From: Chryseosolibacter indicum
Lineage (GTDB): Bacteria; Bacteroidota; Bacteroidia; Cytophagales; Cyclobacteriaceae
DNA length: 49,567 nt
Direction: 5' to 3'
NCBI RefSeq assembly: GCF_018598585.1
Contig: NZ_JAHESD010000046.1
Coordinates: 1 to 49,567, forward strand
Below are positions 25,415-34,877 of this stretch, in pieces. The notes beneath the pieces were generated by a model that saw nothing but the letters and a program-made list of their open reading frames with translations, was not told the DNA's origin and made no database searches. Made by a program: the position numbers and the translations under genes. The stretch's first letter is position 1, and each line of letters starts with the position of its first letter.

Positions 25415-27226
25415 ATGCCAGATATTATTCAACTTCTTCCGGATTCTATTGCTAATCAGATTGCTGCTGGTGAAGTGGTGCAAAGGCCTGCTTCTGCTGT
25501 AAAGGAACTGATGGAGAATGCGATTGACGCGGGTGCAAAGAATATAAAATTAATTGTTAAAGAGGCAGGTAAGGCCTTAATTCAAGTGATTGATGACGGC
25601 TCTGGTATGTCAGAAACAGATGCCAGAATGAGTCTTGAGCGTCATGCTACTTCGAAGATCCGAAAAGCTGAAGACTTATTTTCGCTGTATACTATGGGGT
25701 TTCGGGGTGAAGCACTTGCCTCTATTGCAGCTGTTTCGCAAATGGAAATGCGAACAAGGCTTGCATCTAATGAGCTCGGTATTTGCCTTGTAGTTGAAGG
25801 TTCAGAAGTTAAAAAACAGGAGCCGGTAGCAAGTGAGAGGGGTACCAGTATCAGTGTCAAGAATTTATTCTATAACATTCCAGCGCGAAGAAATTTTTTG
25901 AAATCAAATCCGGTAGAGTTAAAACATATTATTGACGAGTTTCAGCGACTTGCGTTGGCAAATCCTGATATATCTTTTTCATTTATTCAGGCTGACGAAG
26001 TTATTTATGATTTGACAGCTGGAAAATTAAGCCAACGTATAGTAAACATTTTCGGTAAATCATATCAGGAACAACTGGCAGCTTGTCAGGAGCAAACCGA
26101 ACTTTTAAAAGTAACCGGTTATGTGGGTAAACCAGATTTTGCGAGAAAGACGAGAGGAGAACAATTTCTTTTTGTTAACAAGCGGTTCATTCGCTCCAAT
26201 TATCTGAACCATGCAGTAATGAGCGCATTTGAGGGATTAATTCAAGATAACAGCTTCCCTTTTTATGTACTGTTTATTGAAATAAACCCCAAACATATTG
26301 ATGTTAACGTTCACCCTACAAAAACAGAGATAAAGTTTGACGATGAACGTGCTGTATATGCCGTTATACGCTCTGCTGTAAGGCAAGCGATAGGCTCTCA
26401 CAATTTAACGCCAGGTCTGGACTTTAATGCAGATGTTAACATTATCAATAAGCTCAACCAGTCCTCCGATTCTAAAGAAGTATACTTTGAAGAACGTTTT
26501 TCAACAGCGCTTCACCGCTCGAACCAACAAAACTGGGACAAGCTTTTTGAGGGTAATACCAATAGCAAATTATTACCACAGGAGGAAAAACTGCCTCCTG
26601 TGCATACCTTAAGGTTCGAAAGCTCTATGAATTTGAGCACGGAACAGGTTATGCCCGAAGAGAAAGTTATCCTTCAGTTGCATAATCGTTTTATAGTGCG
26701 ACAAGTAAAATCTGGCATGATGATTTTAGACCAGCAGGCTGCGCATGAACGGATTTTGTTCGAGAAATTTTTGAATCAGCTTAAAAACAGATCTGGCGAA
26801 TCGCAACAAAGCCTCTTCCCGCAAAGCATAACTTTGGGAGCAGCAGATTTTGCACTGGTGCTTGAAATGGAGCAGGAGATAACCGCTCTCGGTTTTCGTT
26901 TTGAAGTATTTGGCAAGAATACATTTGCCATAAACGGAATTCCGTCTGGTCTATCTTCAGGAAGGGAGAAAGAGTTGTTTGAAGGATTAATAGAACAGTT
27001 TAAAATAAATCAATCAGAACTAGCGTTGCCAATACAGGAAAACCTGGCGAGGTCACTGGCGAAACGGGCAAGTCTTAAATCTGGTCAGAAACTTGTGAAG
27101 GAGGAAATGAACGTGCTGATAGACAACCTATTTGCATGTAAAACACCTAACTATTCTCCTGATGGCAATCCAACATTTTTTATTTTTGAGCTGAATAAAA
27201 TTGAAAGTTATTTTAACCGTCAATAG
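25415..27226 (+). CDS. mutL: DNA mismatch repair protein MutL
   Basis: A 603-residue MutL. The GHKL ATPase part (1-330) has IANQIAAGEVVQRPASAVKELMENAIDAGA and IDDGSGM, then GFRGEALASIAAVS. The C-terminal dimerisation domain has the endonuclease-type motif LDQQAAHERILFE (a form of DQHAxxExxxxE). It therefore probably nicks DNA, as in organisms without MutH. MutL links MutS to strand excision in the cytoplasm. I use the ATG at 25415 rather than a TTG 12 bp earlier. Rhomboid genes follow at 34 bp, so a polycistron is possible. Confidence 0.97.
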   Translation: MPDIIQLLPDSIANQIAAGEVVQRPASAVKELMENAIDAGAKNIKLIVKEAGKALIQVIDDGSGMSETDARMSLERHATSKIRKAEDLFSLYTMGFRGEALASIAAVSQMEMRTRLASNELGICLVVEGSEVKKQEPVASERGTSISVKNLFYNIPARRNFLKSNPVELKHIIDEFQRLALANPDISFSFIQADEVIYDLTAGKLSQRIVNIFGKSYQEQLAACQEQTELLKVTGYVGKPDFARKTRGEQFLFVNKRFIRSNYLNHAVMSAFEGLIQDNSFPFYVLFIEINPKHIDVNVHPTKTEIKFDDERAVYAVIRSAVRQAIGSHNLTPGLDFNADVNIINKLNQSSDSKEVYFEERFSTALHRSNQQNWDKLFEGNTNSKLLPQEEKLPPVHTLRFESSMNLSTEQVMPEEKVILQLHNRFIVRQVKSGMMILDQQAAHERILFEKFLNQLKNRSGESQQSLFPQSITLGAADFALVLEMEQEITALGFRFEVFGKNTFAINGIPSGLSSGREKELFEGLIEQFKINQSELALPIQENLARSLAKRASLKSGQKLVKEEMNVLIDNLFACKTPNYSPDGNPTFFIFELNKIESYFNRQ

Positions 27227-27260
27227 AAAAGAACGTTATTAAAGAAATTAAACGACGCAA

Positions 27261-27851
27261 ATGTTTAGACTTACGCCCGTTGTCCGGAATCTAATTTTAA
27301 TAAATGTAGTTGTATTTCTGTTTCAGAATATTATGCCTGGTGTAGCGCAATGGCTATCCTTGTTTAATATTAATACACCCTATTTCAGACCATATCAGTT
27401 ATTTACTTATATGTTCTGCCATGGGGGCTTTTTTCACATTTTCTTTAATATGTTAATGCTTAGTTTTTTCGGACCTATTCTTGAAGACTTCTGGGGTCAG
27501 AAAAGATTCATCATGTTCTATACAATTGCTGGAATTGGTGCGGGAATTTTTAATATACTAATGGACCTCTTTTTTCAGATCGGGTCATTTTCTGTTATGC
27601 TCGGTGCATCAGGAGCAGTTTATGCTGTGTTAACGGCATTCGGAATATTGTTCCCCAATATGAGGCTTGGTCTTTTTCTTTTACCAATAACCTTCAAGGC
27701 GAAGTATATGGTTATGGTATTAGGAAGTCTTGCAATTATTAATGGCTTTCGCGGAAGCCCAGGCGATAGCACGGCTCACTTGGCTCACTTAGGGGGAATA
27801 GTGGTTGCTATAATATTCCTTCAATTTTGGCGGGAGAGAGGTCATTACTGA
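27261..27851 (+). CDS. Rhomboid-family intramembrane serine protease, copy 1
   Basis: A 196-residue rhomboid with six hydrophobic helices. Catalytic Ser117 lies in GASG (115-118) and His176 in AHLGG (173-179). The HxxFN-like HGGFFHIFFNMLML segment (54-66) supplies the oxyanion region. Rhomboids cut membrane proteins within the bilayer; no substrate is suggested by the sequence. The gene follows mutL by 34 bp and precedes a second rhomboid by 9 bp, so the pair is likely cotranscribed. Confidence 0.92.
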   Translation: MFRLTPVVRNLILINVVVFLFQNIMPGVAQWLSLFNINTPYFRPYQLFTYMFCHGGFFHIFFNMLMLSFFGPILEDFWGQKRFIMFYTIAGIGAGIFNILMDLFFQIGSFSVMLGASGAVYAVLTAFGILFPNMRLGLFLLPITFKAKYMVMVLGSLAIINGFRGSPGDSTAHLAHLGGIVVAIIFLQFWRERGHY

Positions 27852-27860
27852 TTTTAATTT

Positions 27861-28769
27861 ATGTTTGAAGAATTTAAAAGCGCATTTAACCGATACAATA
27901 ACGGCCATGTGCAACTGATCATTATCAACGTAGTGATCTTTCTGGCGCTGGGCGTGCTGTTTGTAGTTTCAAAGATATCTGGTACACCATTCCTTTTTGA
28001 AACAGTTTACGATCAGTTTACGCTGCCCTCACCTATACAAGAGTTCATCAAAGAACCATGGACTTTAATCACCTATTCGTTCGCACATTACTTCGATTAC
28101 GATAGGAGTGACGTAGGTGTGTTTCATATCCTGATGAATATGCTCGTATTCTACTGGTTTGGGAGATTGTTCATCGAATATCTCGGAAGTGATAAGCTCA
28201 TCGCAGTGTATGTGCTGGGTGGTTTAGCGGGGGGACTTCTGTATCTGTTGCTTTACAACACAATTCCTTTCTTTATAGAACAAAGAAGTAGTTTAGTAGG
28301 TGCATCTGCAGCCGTTTATGCAGTTGTGGTAGCAGTAGCTACTTTAATTCCTAACTACACATTCTATTTATTGTTTCTTGGTCCCGTGCGTATTAAATAT
28401 ATTGCAGGCTTCTATATTGTCATTTCATTCTTAGGCGCTGTAGGTACAAATGCTGGTGGTAACATAGCCCACTTAGGAGGCGCTCTTATTGGCTATGTAT
28501 ATATGAAACAACTTCAGGCCGGTTCTAACTGGGGTATGTGGGTGACATCTACGCTTTACTGGATTAAGAATCTCTTTAAGGCAAAGCCGAATGTAAAAGT
28601 TTCTTACAGAAAGGAAAGGGAGAAATATTCGAAGGCAACGGTTAATGCAGATAAGAATTCTTTTTCACAAGAAGAGATTGATGCTATTCTTGATAAAATT
28701 TCGGCCGCAGGCTATGAGAGTCTAACCAAGGAGGAAAAGGAAAAGTTATTCAATGCCAGCAAGCGTTAA
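27861..28769 (+). CDS. Rhomboid-family intramembrane serine protease, copy 2
   Basis: A 302-residue rhomboid with a cytoplasmic C-terminal tail. It has the rhomboid pattern FHILMNMLVFYWFG (88-101), catalytic Ser149 in GASA (147-150) and His204 in NIAHLGG. The loop around residues 45-80 (LPSPIQEFIKEPWTLITYSFAHYFDYDRSDVG) is larger than in copy 1. After the last helix, about 75 charged residues follow (KPNVKVSYRKEREKY, QEEIDAILDKISAAG). That tail suggests a partner or regulatory site in the cytoplasm. It is 9 bp from copy 1. Confidence 0.9.
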   Translation: MFEEFKSAFNRYNNGHVQLIIINVVIFLALGVLFVVSKISGTPFLFETVYDQFTLPSPIQEFIKEPWTLITYSFAHYFDYDRSDVGVFHILMNMLVFYWFGRLFIEYLGSDKLIAVYVLGGLAGGLLYLLLYNTIPFFIEQRSSLVGASAAVYAVVVAVATLIPNYTFYLLFLGPVRIKYIAGFYIVISFLGAVGTNAGGNIAHLGGALIGYVYMKQLQAGSNWGMWVTSTLYWIKNLFKAKPNVKVSYRKEREKYSKATVNADKNSFSQEEIDAILDKISAAGYESLTKEEKEKLFNASKR

Positions 28770-28839
28770 TATTCTGCTGTTTTATTGATTAGTCTGTAAG
28801 ATCTGAACAATTACCAATCAGGTATACGTTTAAGATTAT

Positions 28840-29598
28840 ATGTCATTCTTCGTTAAACAGAATTCCATTGTACGTACCATTTGGGGCAGGCACGACACCG
28901 TCCTTTTCATCTTTGGTGGCGCTTCCGCTGAGTTTGCTTTGAATAAGGCCGTAGACTGGTTGTACTTCACGGGTCGTCTTCCTGCAGATCCTATCGGCAG
29001 GTTATTTTCTACCGTTACTTATGCCCGTAAGATCGTGTTTTCACCGGAGCAGGTTGCGTTGCAAGTAATTGATAGGATGCGTGCTATACACGGCGAAGTA
29101 GAGAATAAACGAAACGCTACAATTCCTGATTGGGCTTATCGCGACGTTCTTTTTATGCTGATACATTACTCAATTGCTTCTTTCGAACTGCTTGAGCGAA
29201 AGCTAGCAGAAGATGAGAAAGAAGAAGTATTTAGAACTTTCTATAGGGTAGGCGATAGGATGGGATTGAAAGAACTGCCTTTAAATTATAACGATTGGTT
29301 AAACGCTCGTGAGCAACATCTAAATAGTAATCTGCAAAAGAGCAAATACACAAAAGATCTCTTTAAGCAATATAAAAAACATCTGGGACCATTACGTTAT
29401 CAAATTCTGGTGCAAGCCCAGATCTTGGTTATACCTGAAAGGGTGCGCTCATTGTTAAACTTCAAAAGATCTTCATGGCTAAAACCGTTTGTTCCTGTTT
29501 ATAAAATTACAAGAAAATTAAAAATTGACTGGTACCTTATTTCGGGATTACTACCAACACAATACAGGGAAGAGATCAAAGCATTAAATGTAGTTTAG
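28840..29598 (+). CDS. MpaB/DUF2236-type oxygenase-like protein
   Basis: A 252-residue protein of the DUF2236 (MpaB, latex-clearing-like) family. Motifs: TIWGRHDTVLFIFGGASAEFALNKAVDWLYF near the start, PADPIGRLFSTVTYAR (about 46-61), RAIHGEVENK with the conserved His, and VLFMLIHYSIASFELLERKL. Relatives include heme proteins that oxygenate polyisoprene and oxidases in mycotoxin synthesis. Heme binding here is inferred from family only. It stands alone after the rhomboid pair (70 bp) and before a palindromic repeat region. Confidence 0.8.
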   Translation: MSFFVKQNSIVRTIWGRHDTVLFIFGGASAEFALNKAVDWLYFTGRLPADPIGRLFSTVTYARKIVFSPEQVALQVIDRMRAIHGEVENKRNATIPDWAYRDVLFMLIHYSIASFELLERKLAEDEKEEVFRTFYRVGDRMGLKELPLNYNDWLNAREQHLNSNLQKSKYTKDLFKQYKKHLGPLRYQILVQAQILVIPERVRSLLNFKRSSWLKPFVPVYKITRKLKIDWYLISGLLPTQYREEIKALNVV

Positions 29599-29876
29599 AT
29601 TGCTTACGTCCTACCAATAATGGGAGGTCGAGGTGGAGTGTTTCATTGTGTCGTTACGAGATGACGGGTACACATGTAAAGCAATACGACATTCGTCAAA
29701 CGGACGCAATGACGTGCTAAAAAGGAAGTACGTCATTGCGCCTGTTCCGGCGTATGGCGGGCGGAAAGCTGGCGGGAGGATAAGAGCGGTAGAGCGAAGC
29801 AATCCCCTTCCAATGGAATGCTAACAGGAGACGTAGAGGTGTTTTTGATGTCTTAAATGACGATTCTTTATTACTT
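29599..29876. repeat. Intergenic palindromic repeat region (REP-like copy A)
   Basis: It holds an 11-bp perfect hairpin, CGCAATGACGT/ACGTCATTGCG (29705-29715 with 29730-29740). Overlapping it is a REP-like unit at 29731-29756, identical over 26 bp, as reverse complement, to 39184-39209. A segment CGAAGCAATCCCCTT (29795-29809) recurs in the same orientation at 39135-39149. Short ORFs here are by-products of the repeat. Confidence 0.8.
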
Positions 29877-32039
29877 CTACAAATTCCGGCTAATATTCAC
29901 ATCGCCCATACCTTCCTGCTTGATGAAAGGCTGTTCGTAGATACGTTTCCCTGTGGCTTTGAACAACGCATTTGCTACTGCTCCGCCCGTAGGAGGAAGG
30001 GCAGGTTCCCCTAATCCTGTAGGATCAATACCATTATCAACAAAGTCTACTTCGATCTCAGGTACTTCCTTAAATTTAATCAACCTGTAGTTGTTGAAAT
30101 TATTCTGTTGTACTGCTCCTGCATTAAACGTCAGGTTACCAAACATGGCATGGCCTAGTCCATCTATTATACCACCACGTACTTGTTGATAAGAACCACT
30201 TAAGTTTACAACGATACCACAATCCGCGGCAGCGAAAATTTTCTTCAATACGGGTTTGCCTTGAACCATGGCTACCTCAGCTACCTGGGCAACATACGAA
30301 CGATGTGAGAAGTAAACACTAAAGCCTTGGAACACATCGTTCTTTTTCCCCCAGTTTGCTTTCTCTGCAGCAAGTTTGGTAACCCCTATCATCCGATCGA
30401 CATCGTACTTCATTGCGCCAACAGGTGATTGCTTTGCTTTCTGCAACAAGTTTAGTCTGAATTGTACCGGGTCTTGTTTTGCCTCGCCAGCAACTTCATC
30501 TAAAAAGGACTGTTCCGCGTAAGCGAGAAAATTAGTAATGGGTGCGCGCCACGGACACGATGTGATGGGCGACTGGTGTTCAATGGATTCAATCAATAAG
30601 TTGTCAACTGCGCCTGCCGGAAAGTTATCTTCACGTGTGCTGTTTCCGGCGTTAATACCTGCGCCCCGCAACTTATACCCGATCATGTTTCCTTTATCAT
30701 CCAACGCGGCAGAAAAGCGATAGCGCACTGCCGGGCGATAGTAGCCACCCATCATATCATCTTCACGGGTCCAGATTACTTTTACCGGTGCTTTAATAAT
30801 GCTAGAGAGTTCAGCGGCCTCTGTAGCGTAGTCAGCTTTCAACCTTCGTCCAAAGCCACCACCGAGTCGCGTCATGTTTACGGTAACTTTTTCAGGAGGA
30901 ATGCCCAGAAGCTTTGCTGTTTCTGTTCTCGCCAGGTCAGGTGTTTGCGTCGGGCCTATCAATTCAACACCATCTTCACGCACATGGGCAAAGAAGTTCA
31001 TAGGCTCCATGGTGTTATGCGGCAGAAAAGGACATTGATACTCGCGTGTGATCACTTTCGCTGCTTTTGAAAAGGCAGCATCAACATCGCCATCTTTACG
31101 TTTCACAGCAGCATCTTTGCTCTCCAAAAGTTCTTTGAAAATACGGTTATGGTCTTCCGTGCTTTCTAACTTACCTTCTGGCTCATAGTCTACCTTCAAT
31201 TTCTTCCGTGCCTTCATTACCTGCCAGGTAGATTTGCCCACAATGGCTACGTTGTTTTTAAATGTAACAACATCTACAATACCAGGCATGGCTTTAATGG
31301 CAGTCAGGTCTGCTGTCTTGATCTTCATGCCAAAAGCAGTAGGCCGTTGAATCATCGCGAAAAGCATCCCTTCACGATAGAAGTCTAATCCGTAAAGAGG
31401 CTTACCAGTGATCATCTCATGATTATCAACATTCGGAATAAGTTTGCCGATAAGTTTAAAATCTTTCCTGTCTTTGAGTTTTACTTCGGTAGGAACAGGA
31501 ACATTCATAGCCTCTGAAGCCAGCTCGCCATAGCTAAGCTTGCGTCCGCTGCCTGCATGTATTACGAAGCTCTTATCAGTAGTGAGTTCACTGACAGAAG
31601 CATTTAGCTTTTTAGATGCAGCTTCAACAAGCATGTGTCGTGCTGTGGCACCTGCCTTACGAAGGCGTTCCCATGAATGCGGTATGGCACCGCTTCCTCC
31701 AGTTACCTGGCGTTCGAACTTTGTTGAGTCTAAAGGGGCCTGTAACACCTTTACTTTTGCCCAGTCAGCATCAAGCTCATCGGCCACAATCATCGGGAAA
31801 GTTGTCTTGATGTTTTGCCCTACTTCCGGATTGGGTGAGAAAATGGTAATAACACCATCAGGTGATATAGAGAGATATCCGTTAAAATCAATAAGCGCAG
31901 AAGAAGTAGCCTCCGCGTTAGTTGCTATTTTAATTGGGGTAGCATCGGTGCTGCTCCAGTTAAATCCTAACCACAATCCACCACCTGCAGCTGCTGCAAG
32001 TTTCAGGAAATTCCGTCTGTTGGTTTTTTGAATGGTCAT
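29877..32039 (-). CDS. Tat-exported molybdenum hydroxylase large subunit (IorB-like)
   Basis: A 720-residue large subunit of the xanthine oxidase family, isoquinoline 1-oxidoreductase type. The N-terminus has a twin-arginine signal (TNRRNFLKLAAAAGGGLWLG, RR at 8-9), so the complex acts outside the cytoplasm. Cofactor and active-site elements: TRLGGGFGRRL, PFLPHNTMEPMNF and the C-terminal TGLGEPALPPTGGAV with the catalytic Glu. The substrate is likely an aldehyde or N-heterocycle, but is not identified. The small iron-sulfur subunit lies 7 bp upstream on the same strand. No cytochrome subunit or XdhC-type maturase is present in the window. Confidence 0.9.
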   Translation of the reverse strand: MTIQKTNRRNFLKLAAAAGGGLWLGFNWSSTDATPIKIATNAEATSSALIDFNGYLSISPDGVITIFSPNPEVGQNIKTTFPMIVADELDADWAKVKVLQAPLDSTKFERQVTGGSGAIPHSWERLRKAGATARHMLVEAASKKLNASVSELTTDKSFVIHAGSGRKLSYGELASEAMNVPVPTEVKLKDRKDFKLIGKLIPNVDNHEMITGKPLYGLDFYREGMLFAMIQRPTAFGMKIKTADLTAIKAMPGIVDVVTFKNNVAIVGKSTWQVMKARKKLKVDYEPEGKLESTEDHNRIFKELLESKDAAVKRKDGDVDAAFSKAAKVITREYQCPFLPHNTMEPMNFFAHVREDGVELIGPTQTPDLARTETAKLLGIPPEKVTVNMTRLGGGFGRRLKADYATEAAELSSIIKAPVKVIWTREDDMMGGYYRPAVRYRFSAALDDKGNMIGYKLRGAGINAGNSTREDNFPAGAVDNLLIESIEHQSPITSCPWRAPITNFLAYAEQSFLDEVAGEAKQDPVQFRLNLLQKAKQSPVGAMKYDVDRMIGVTKLAAEKANWGKKNDVFQGFSVYFSHRSYVAQVAEVAMVQGKPVLKKIFAAADCGIVVNLSGSYQQVRGGIIDGLGHAMFGNLTFNAGAVQQNNFNNYRLIKFKEVPEIEVDFVDNGIDPTGLGEPALPPTGGAVANALFKATGKRIYEQPFIKQEGMGDVNISRNL

Positions 32040-32046
32040 GGCTTAG

Positions 32047-32508
32047 TTATTTAATTTTTGAAGAGGCAAGTACAATGGCTTCTTGTATACGGTGGTAGGT
32101 TCCGCATCGGCAGATGTTACCATTCATAGCGGTTTCAATCTGGGCCGTAGTAGGCTCGGGATTTTTGCTTAGCAAGGCAGCTGCAGACATAATTTGGCCT
32201 GCCTGGCAATAGCCACATTGGGGCACATCAACCTCTGCCCACGCCTGTTGAACAGGGTGATCTCCTTTTTCTGACAAGCCTTCTATGGTTGTTATTTTAC
32301 TTTTAGCGGCTGCTGATACAGGGAGTACACAAGAGCGCACGGCGTTCCCGTTCGAATGAACAGTGCACGCGCCGCATTGGGCTATGCCACATCCGTACTT
32401 AGTACCAACCAGACCTAAATTATCACGAAGAATCCACAAGAGTGGTGTATCAGGTTCTGCATCTACCGTATATGTACGGTTATTGATTTGTAAATTGTAC
32501 TGCGCCAT
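32047..32508 (-). CDS. (2Fe-2S) small subunit of the molybdenum hydroxylase (IorA-like)
   Basis: A 153-residue two-cluster iron-sulfur subunit. Cluster I is plant ferredoxin-type: C40, C45, C48 and C60 ([13 protein letters not shown] ... RSC). Cluster II: C98, C101, C133, C135 (CGYCQAG ... CRCGTYHRI). It passes electrons from the molybdopterin subunit. It has no signal peptide of its own, consistent with piggy-back Tat export with IorB, whose gene follows after 7 bp. Together they form a two-gene operon. No promoter box was clear upstream. Confidence 0.94.
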   Translation of the reverse strand: MAQYNLQINNRTYTVDAEPDTPLLWILRDNLGLVGTKYGCGIAQCGACTVHSNGNAVRSCVLPVSAAAKSKITTIEGLSEKGDHPVQQAWAEVDVPQCGYCQAGQIMSAAALLSKNPEPTTAQIETAMNGNICRCGTYHRIQEAIVLASSKIK

Positions 32509-32726
32509 TTCTGTGATTGGTTTGAAGCAAAAGTTACAATTATTTTTATACTTAGATCAATGATTATGTATTTACCTGAGTGATTTTAGACAAATGGTAA
32601 ATCATGTACGTGAAAATGTTAATTTTCTGTTAAAAGCGATCTTGAAACACACCGTTACCACGGGAATAAGGAGAAGTCGAGGAGGAGGGATAGTAACAAC
32701 CTATGGATAAGGGGATAAGGATGGTT

Positions 32727-33009
32727 CAGTGTAGCGGCAGAGTAGCCGTGGTGTAGCTATAGTAGTTGTCCCATCAACAATAGGTTTTATGGGACAACGT
32801 CTCATGCTGCACAGGCCTTATCTGGTGACTCGTGGGAGAACAATGGGAGAAATGACGTGCTTAACTATACACCATCTGGAAATAACGGGAGAAAATTGGG
32901 AGATCATCTATACAACAATGGGAGGCCATCTATAGAACAATGAGAGCGCGTCTATAGGGCATCTATAGCTACTCTACGGCTACTATAAAGCCACGCCGGT
33001 GCTACACTG
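32727..33009. mobile_element. MITE-like element with terminal inverted repeats
   Basis: Ends are CAGTGTAGC (32727-32735) and GCTACACTG (33001-33009), exact inverted copies. Inside, 32742-32762 and 32963-32983 are inverted repeats matching at 19 of 21 bases. A further hairpin GTTGTCCCAT/ATGGGACAAC (32765-32774 with 32789-32798) and a 22-bp tandem repeat (32898-32962) lie within. No transposase frame is present, and I could not find clear target-site duplications. It may be a non-autonomous transposable element. Confidence 0.5.
32898..32962. repeat. 22-bp tandem repeat inside the MITE-like element
   Basis: Copy 1 (32898-32919) and copy 2 (32920-32941) agree at 19 of 22 bases. A shorter third copy (32942-32962) is more diverged. 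Copies begin GGGAG or GAGAG and share the core CTATA. Confidence 0.75.
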
Positions 33010-33039
33010 GTAAAGATTACCTAAACTAAAACAAGACAT

Positions 33040-33771
33040 CTATTTTTTTATGGTTTCTTCCTGGAAGAAACGCAGTAACATTTCAACTAGGGCTTGCGAA
33101 TCTAATTCGTAGATTATATCATAATTCTTCCCATTGAATTTGGTGAGCATGCGGTAGAATTCATTTTCTGAAAGTCGATACTTCTGCATCACTGTATCCT
33201 TCACTTCAGGTGAGTTAACAAGTAATACGTAGTTCTTTCCTTTCGCGTTCTCATCTTTTGTCTGTGACAATTTCTTTTTACTCTTTTCATGTTTTGAAAA
33301 CCGCGAGATAGGTCCGCGTAAAATTATACCTGGACCAAAGGTTTGAATATTCGATGTTCCTGGTGTTTCCCTATATGCTTTTGTCTGCGTAGGATTTTGA
33401 AACATGCTTTCTTTAGGAAGAACAGGAAGCCATGGAATGACCACATTACTTTGGATGACTACAGAAGGCAATGTGCGACGCTCTTGACTCAAGTAGACAA
33501 CACCGGTTTCCTTAAAGCTATTGATGGCGATCTTTTGGGTTTTATAGCCGACAATTGAAAACACAAGGGTATCGGCAGTATTGCCAGCGATAAGGAAATA
33601 CCCTTTATCATTAGACACGGCTCTGTCCTTAAAATTGTTTGAAATGATATTTACATTGGCAATGGGAGCAAGTGAGGCAGAGTCTGCCACCATACCGGCA
33701 ATTCGAACCTGGGCATTTAAGGATGTAAATGCCGGTAAAAGGATAATGAACCAAAGATATTTTCTATACAT
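33040..33771 (-). CDS. Secreted CarboxypepD_reg-like domain protein
   Basis: A 243-residue secreted protein with a signal peptide (MYRKYLWFIILLPAFTSLNA). It has one carboxypeptidase-regulatory-like beta sandwich (about 22-100): VRIAGMVADSASLAPIANVNIISNN, then KGYFLIAGNTADTLVFSIVGYKTQKI. The C-terminal 140 residues have no known fold, but end in a helical segment (YRMLTKFNGKNYDIIYELDSQALVEMLLRFF). The domain is often found at the N-terminus of TonB-dependent receptors; here it stands alone. It is 55 bp before rlmN's end on the same strand, so read-through from rlmN is possible. Confidence 0.83.
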   Translation of the reverse strand: MYRKYLWFIILLPAFTSLNAQVRIAGMVADSASLAPIANVNIISNNFKDRAVSNDKGYFLIAGNTADTLVFSIVGYKTQKIAINSFKETGVVYLSQERRTLPSVVIQSNVVIPWLPVLPKESMFQNPTQTKAYRETPGTSNIQTFGPGIILRGPISRFSKHEKSKKKLSQTKDENAKGKNYVLLVNSPEVKDTVMQKYRLSENEFYRMLTKFNGKNYDIIYELDSQALVEMLLRFFQEETIKK

Positions 33772-33826
33772 GCCGGAGAGGTCAGCACCTTATAGATGAA
33801 GAACGGAAGAATATAGTTTTGGTATG

Positions 33827-34873
33827 CTAGCTTTTATTTGCCAGCTGGCCGCAGGCGGCGTCGATGTCTTTGCCACGACTTTTTCTTATGCGGGTGGTAA
33901 TGCCGTGTCTTTCCAACAGATCCATATACATGTTCAGCGATTTCTCAGAGGCCTGTTGAAACTCACCATCATCAATAGGGTTGTATTCAATCAGGTTTAC
34001 TTTACATGGAATAATCTTGGCGAATTTTAAGAGTGCTTGTGCATGTTCTTCGGTATCGTTAATACCTTTCCATACAACATACTCGTAGGTTACTTTCCGT
34101 TTGGTTTTGTTATACCAATATTTTAAAGCTTCACCTAATTCCTCTAATGAGTTGGTATCATTGATAGGCATGATAGAAGAACGAACATGATTTAACGCCG
34201 AGTGAAGTGAAACGGCCAGGTTAAATTTAACACCATCATCGGCCATCTTGATGATCATTTTGGCAAGGCCTACGGTAGAAACGGTAAGCCTTTTAGATGC
34301 CATGTTCAATCCTTTTTGGGATGTGATCTTTTCAATGGCAGCCATCACGTTATTGTAATTAAGTAATGGTTCGCCCATGCCCATAAAAACAATATTGGTT
34401 AATGGTCTTCCAAAGAATAATTCGCTTTGTTCTTTAATGGCAACTACCTGATCGTAGATCTCGTCGGCGTTCAGGTTGCGCATACGTTTAAGGCGCGCTG
34501 TAGCACAAAACTTGCAGGCGAGGCTGCAACCTACCTGGGAAGATACGCAGGCTGTAATCCTGGTTTCGGTTGGTATCAGCACCGATTCTACCACCAGGCC
34601 ATCGTGAAGAGTAACAGCATTTTTAATGGTGCCGTCGCTGCTGCGTTGCATGTGATCTACCTTTATGGTATTGATGGTGAAATTTGCTTTTAAAAGCTCG
34701 CGGGTAGCAATTGACAGGTTGGTCATCTGGTCAAAATCTTTGGCAGATTTTTGCCAAAGCCACTCATAAACCTGCTGCGCTCTAAAAGGTTTTTCTCCAT
34801 TTTCAATGAAAAAGGCTTTTAGCTCTTCAAGTTTCAGTTTCCGGATGTCTCTTTTAACAGTTGCTTCAACCAT
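33827..34873 (-). CDS. rlmN: 23S rRNA (adenine-C2)-methyltransferase RlmN
   Basis: A 348-residue radical-SAM enzyme. The CxxxCxxC cluster is C116, C120, C123 (VGCSLACKFCATAR), with ACVSS (C109) and the C-terminal SRGKDIDAACGQLANKS (catalytic C341). It methylates A2503 of 23S rRNA and A37 of some tRNAs in the cytoplasm. The start is ATG 34873; a TAAATTTG box (minus strand, 34885-34878) lies only 4 bp upstream, so the mRNA may have almost no leader. There is no other plausible start downstream before the conserved region. Confidence 0.96.
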   Translation of the reverse strand: MVEATVKRDIRKLKLEELKAFFIENGEKPFRAQQVYEWLWQKSAKDFDQMTNLSIATRELLKANFTINTIKVDHMQRSSDGTIKNAVTLHDGLVVESVLIPTETRITACVSSQVGCSLACKFCATARLKRMRNLNADEIYDQVVAIKEQSELFFGRPLTNIVFMGMGEPLLNYNNVMAAIEKITSQKGLNMASKRLTVSTVGLAKMIIKMADDGVKFNLAVSLHSALNHVRSSIMPINDTNSLEELGEALKYWYNKTKRKVTYEYVVWKGINDTEEHAQALLKFAKIIPCKVNLIEYNPIDDGEFQQASEKSLNMYMDLLERHGITTRIRKSRGKDIDAACGQLANKS

Positions 34874-34877
34874 GGTG

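Larger units (their letters stand above)
32509..33039. other. Long intergenic region holding a MITE-like element
   Basis: No gene seen. It contains the 283-bp inverted-repeat element (32727-33009) annotated separately. The left part is AT-rich and carries a G-rich run (32670-32690). Small frames here do not look coding. Confidence 0.6.

Noticed and set aside
29611-29824. Two roughly 63-residue frames on both strands near 29.7 kb
   Set aside because: They lie inside the REP-like palindromic region and arise from its inverted structure.
31540-32031. Plus-strand frame of 163 residues opposite IorB
   Set aside because: It is antisense to a well-supported gene and has no protein-like features; a shadow of the coding bias.
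32898-32962. CRISPR array
   Set aside because: The repeat units are contiguous with no spacers, and no cas genes are present.
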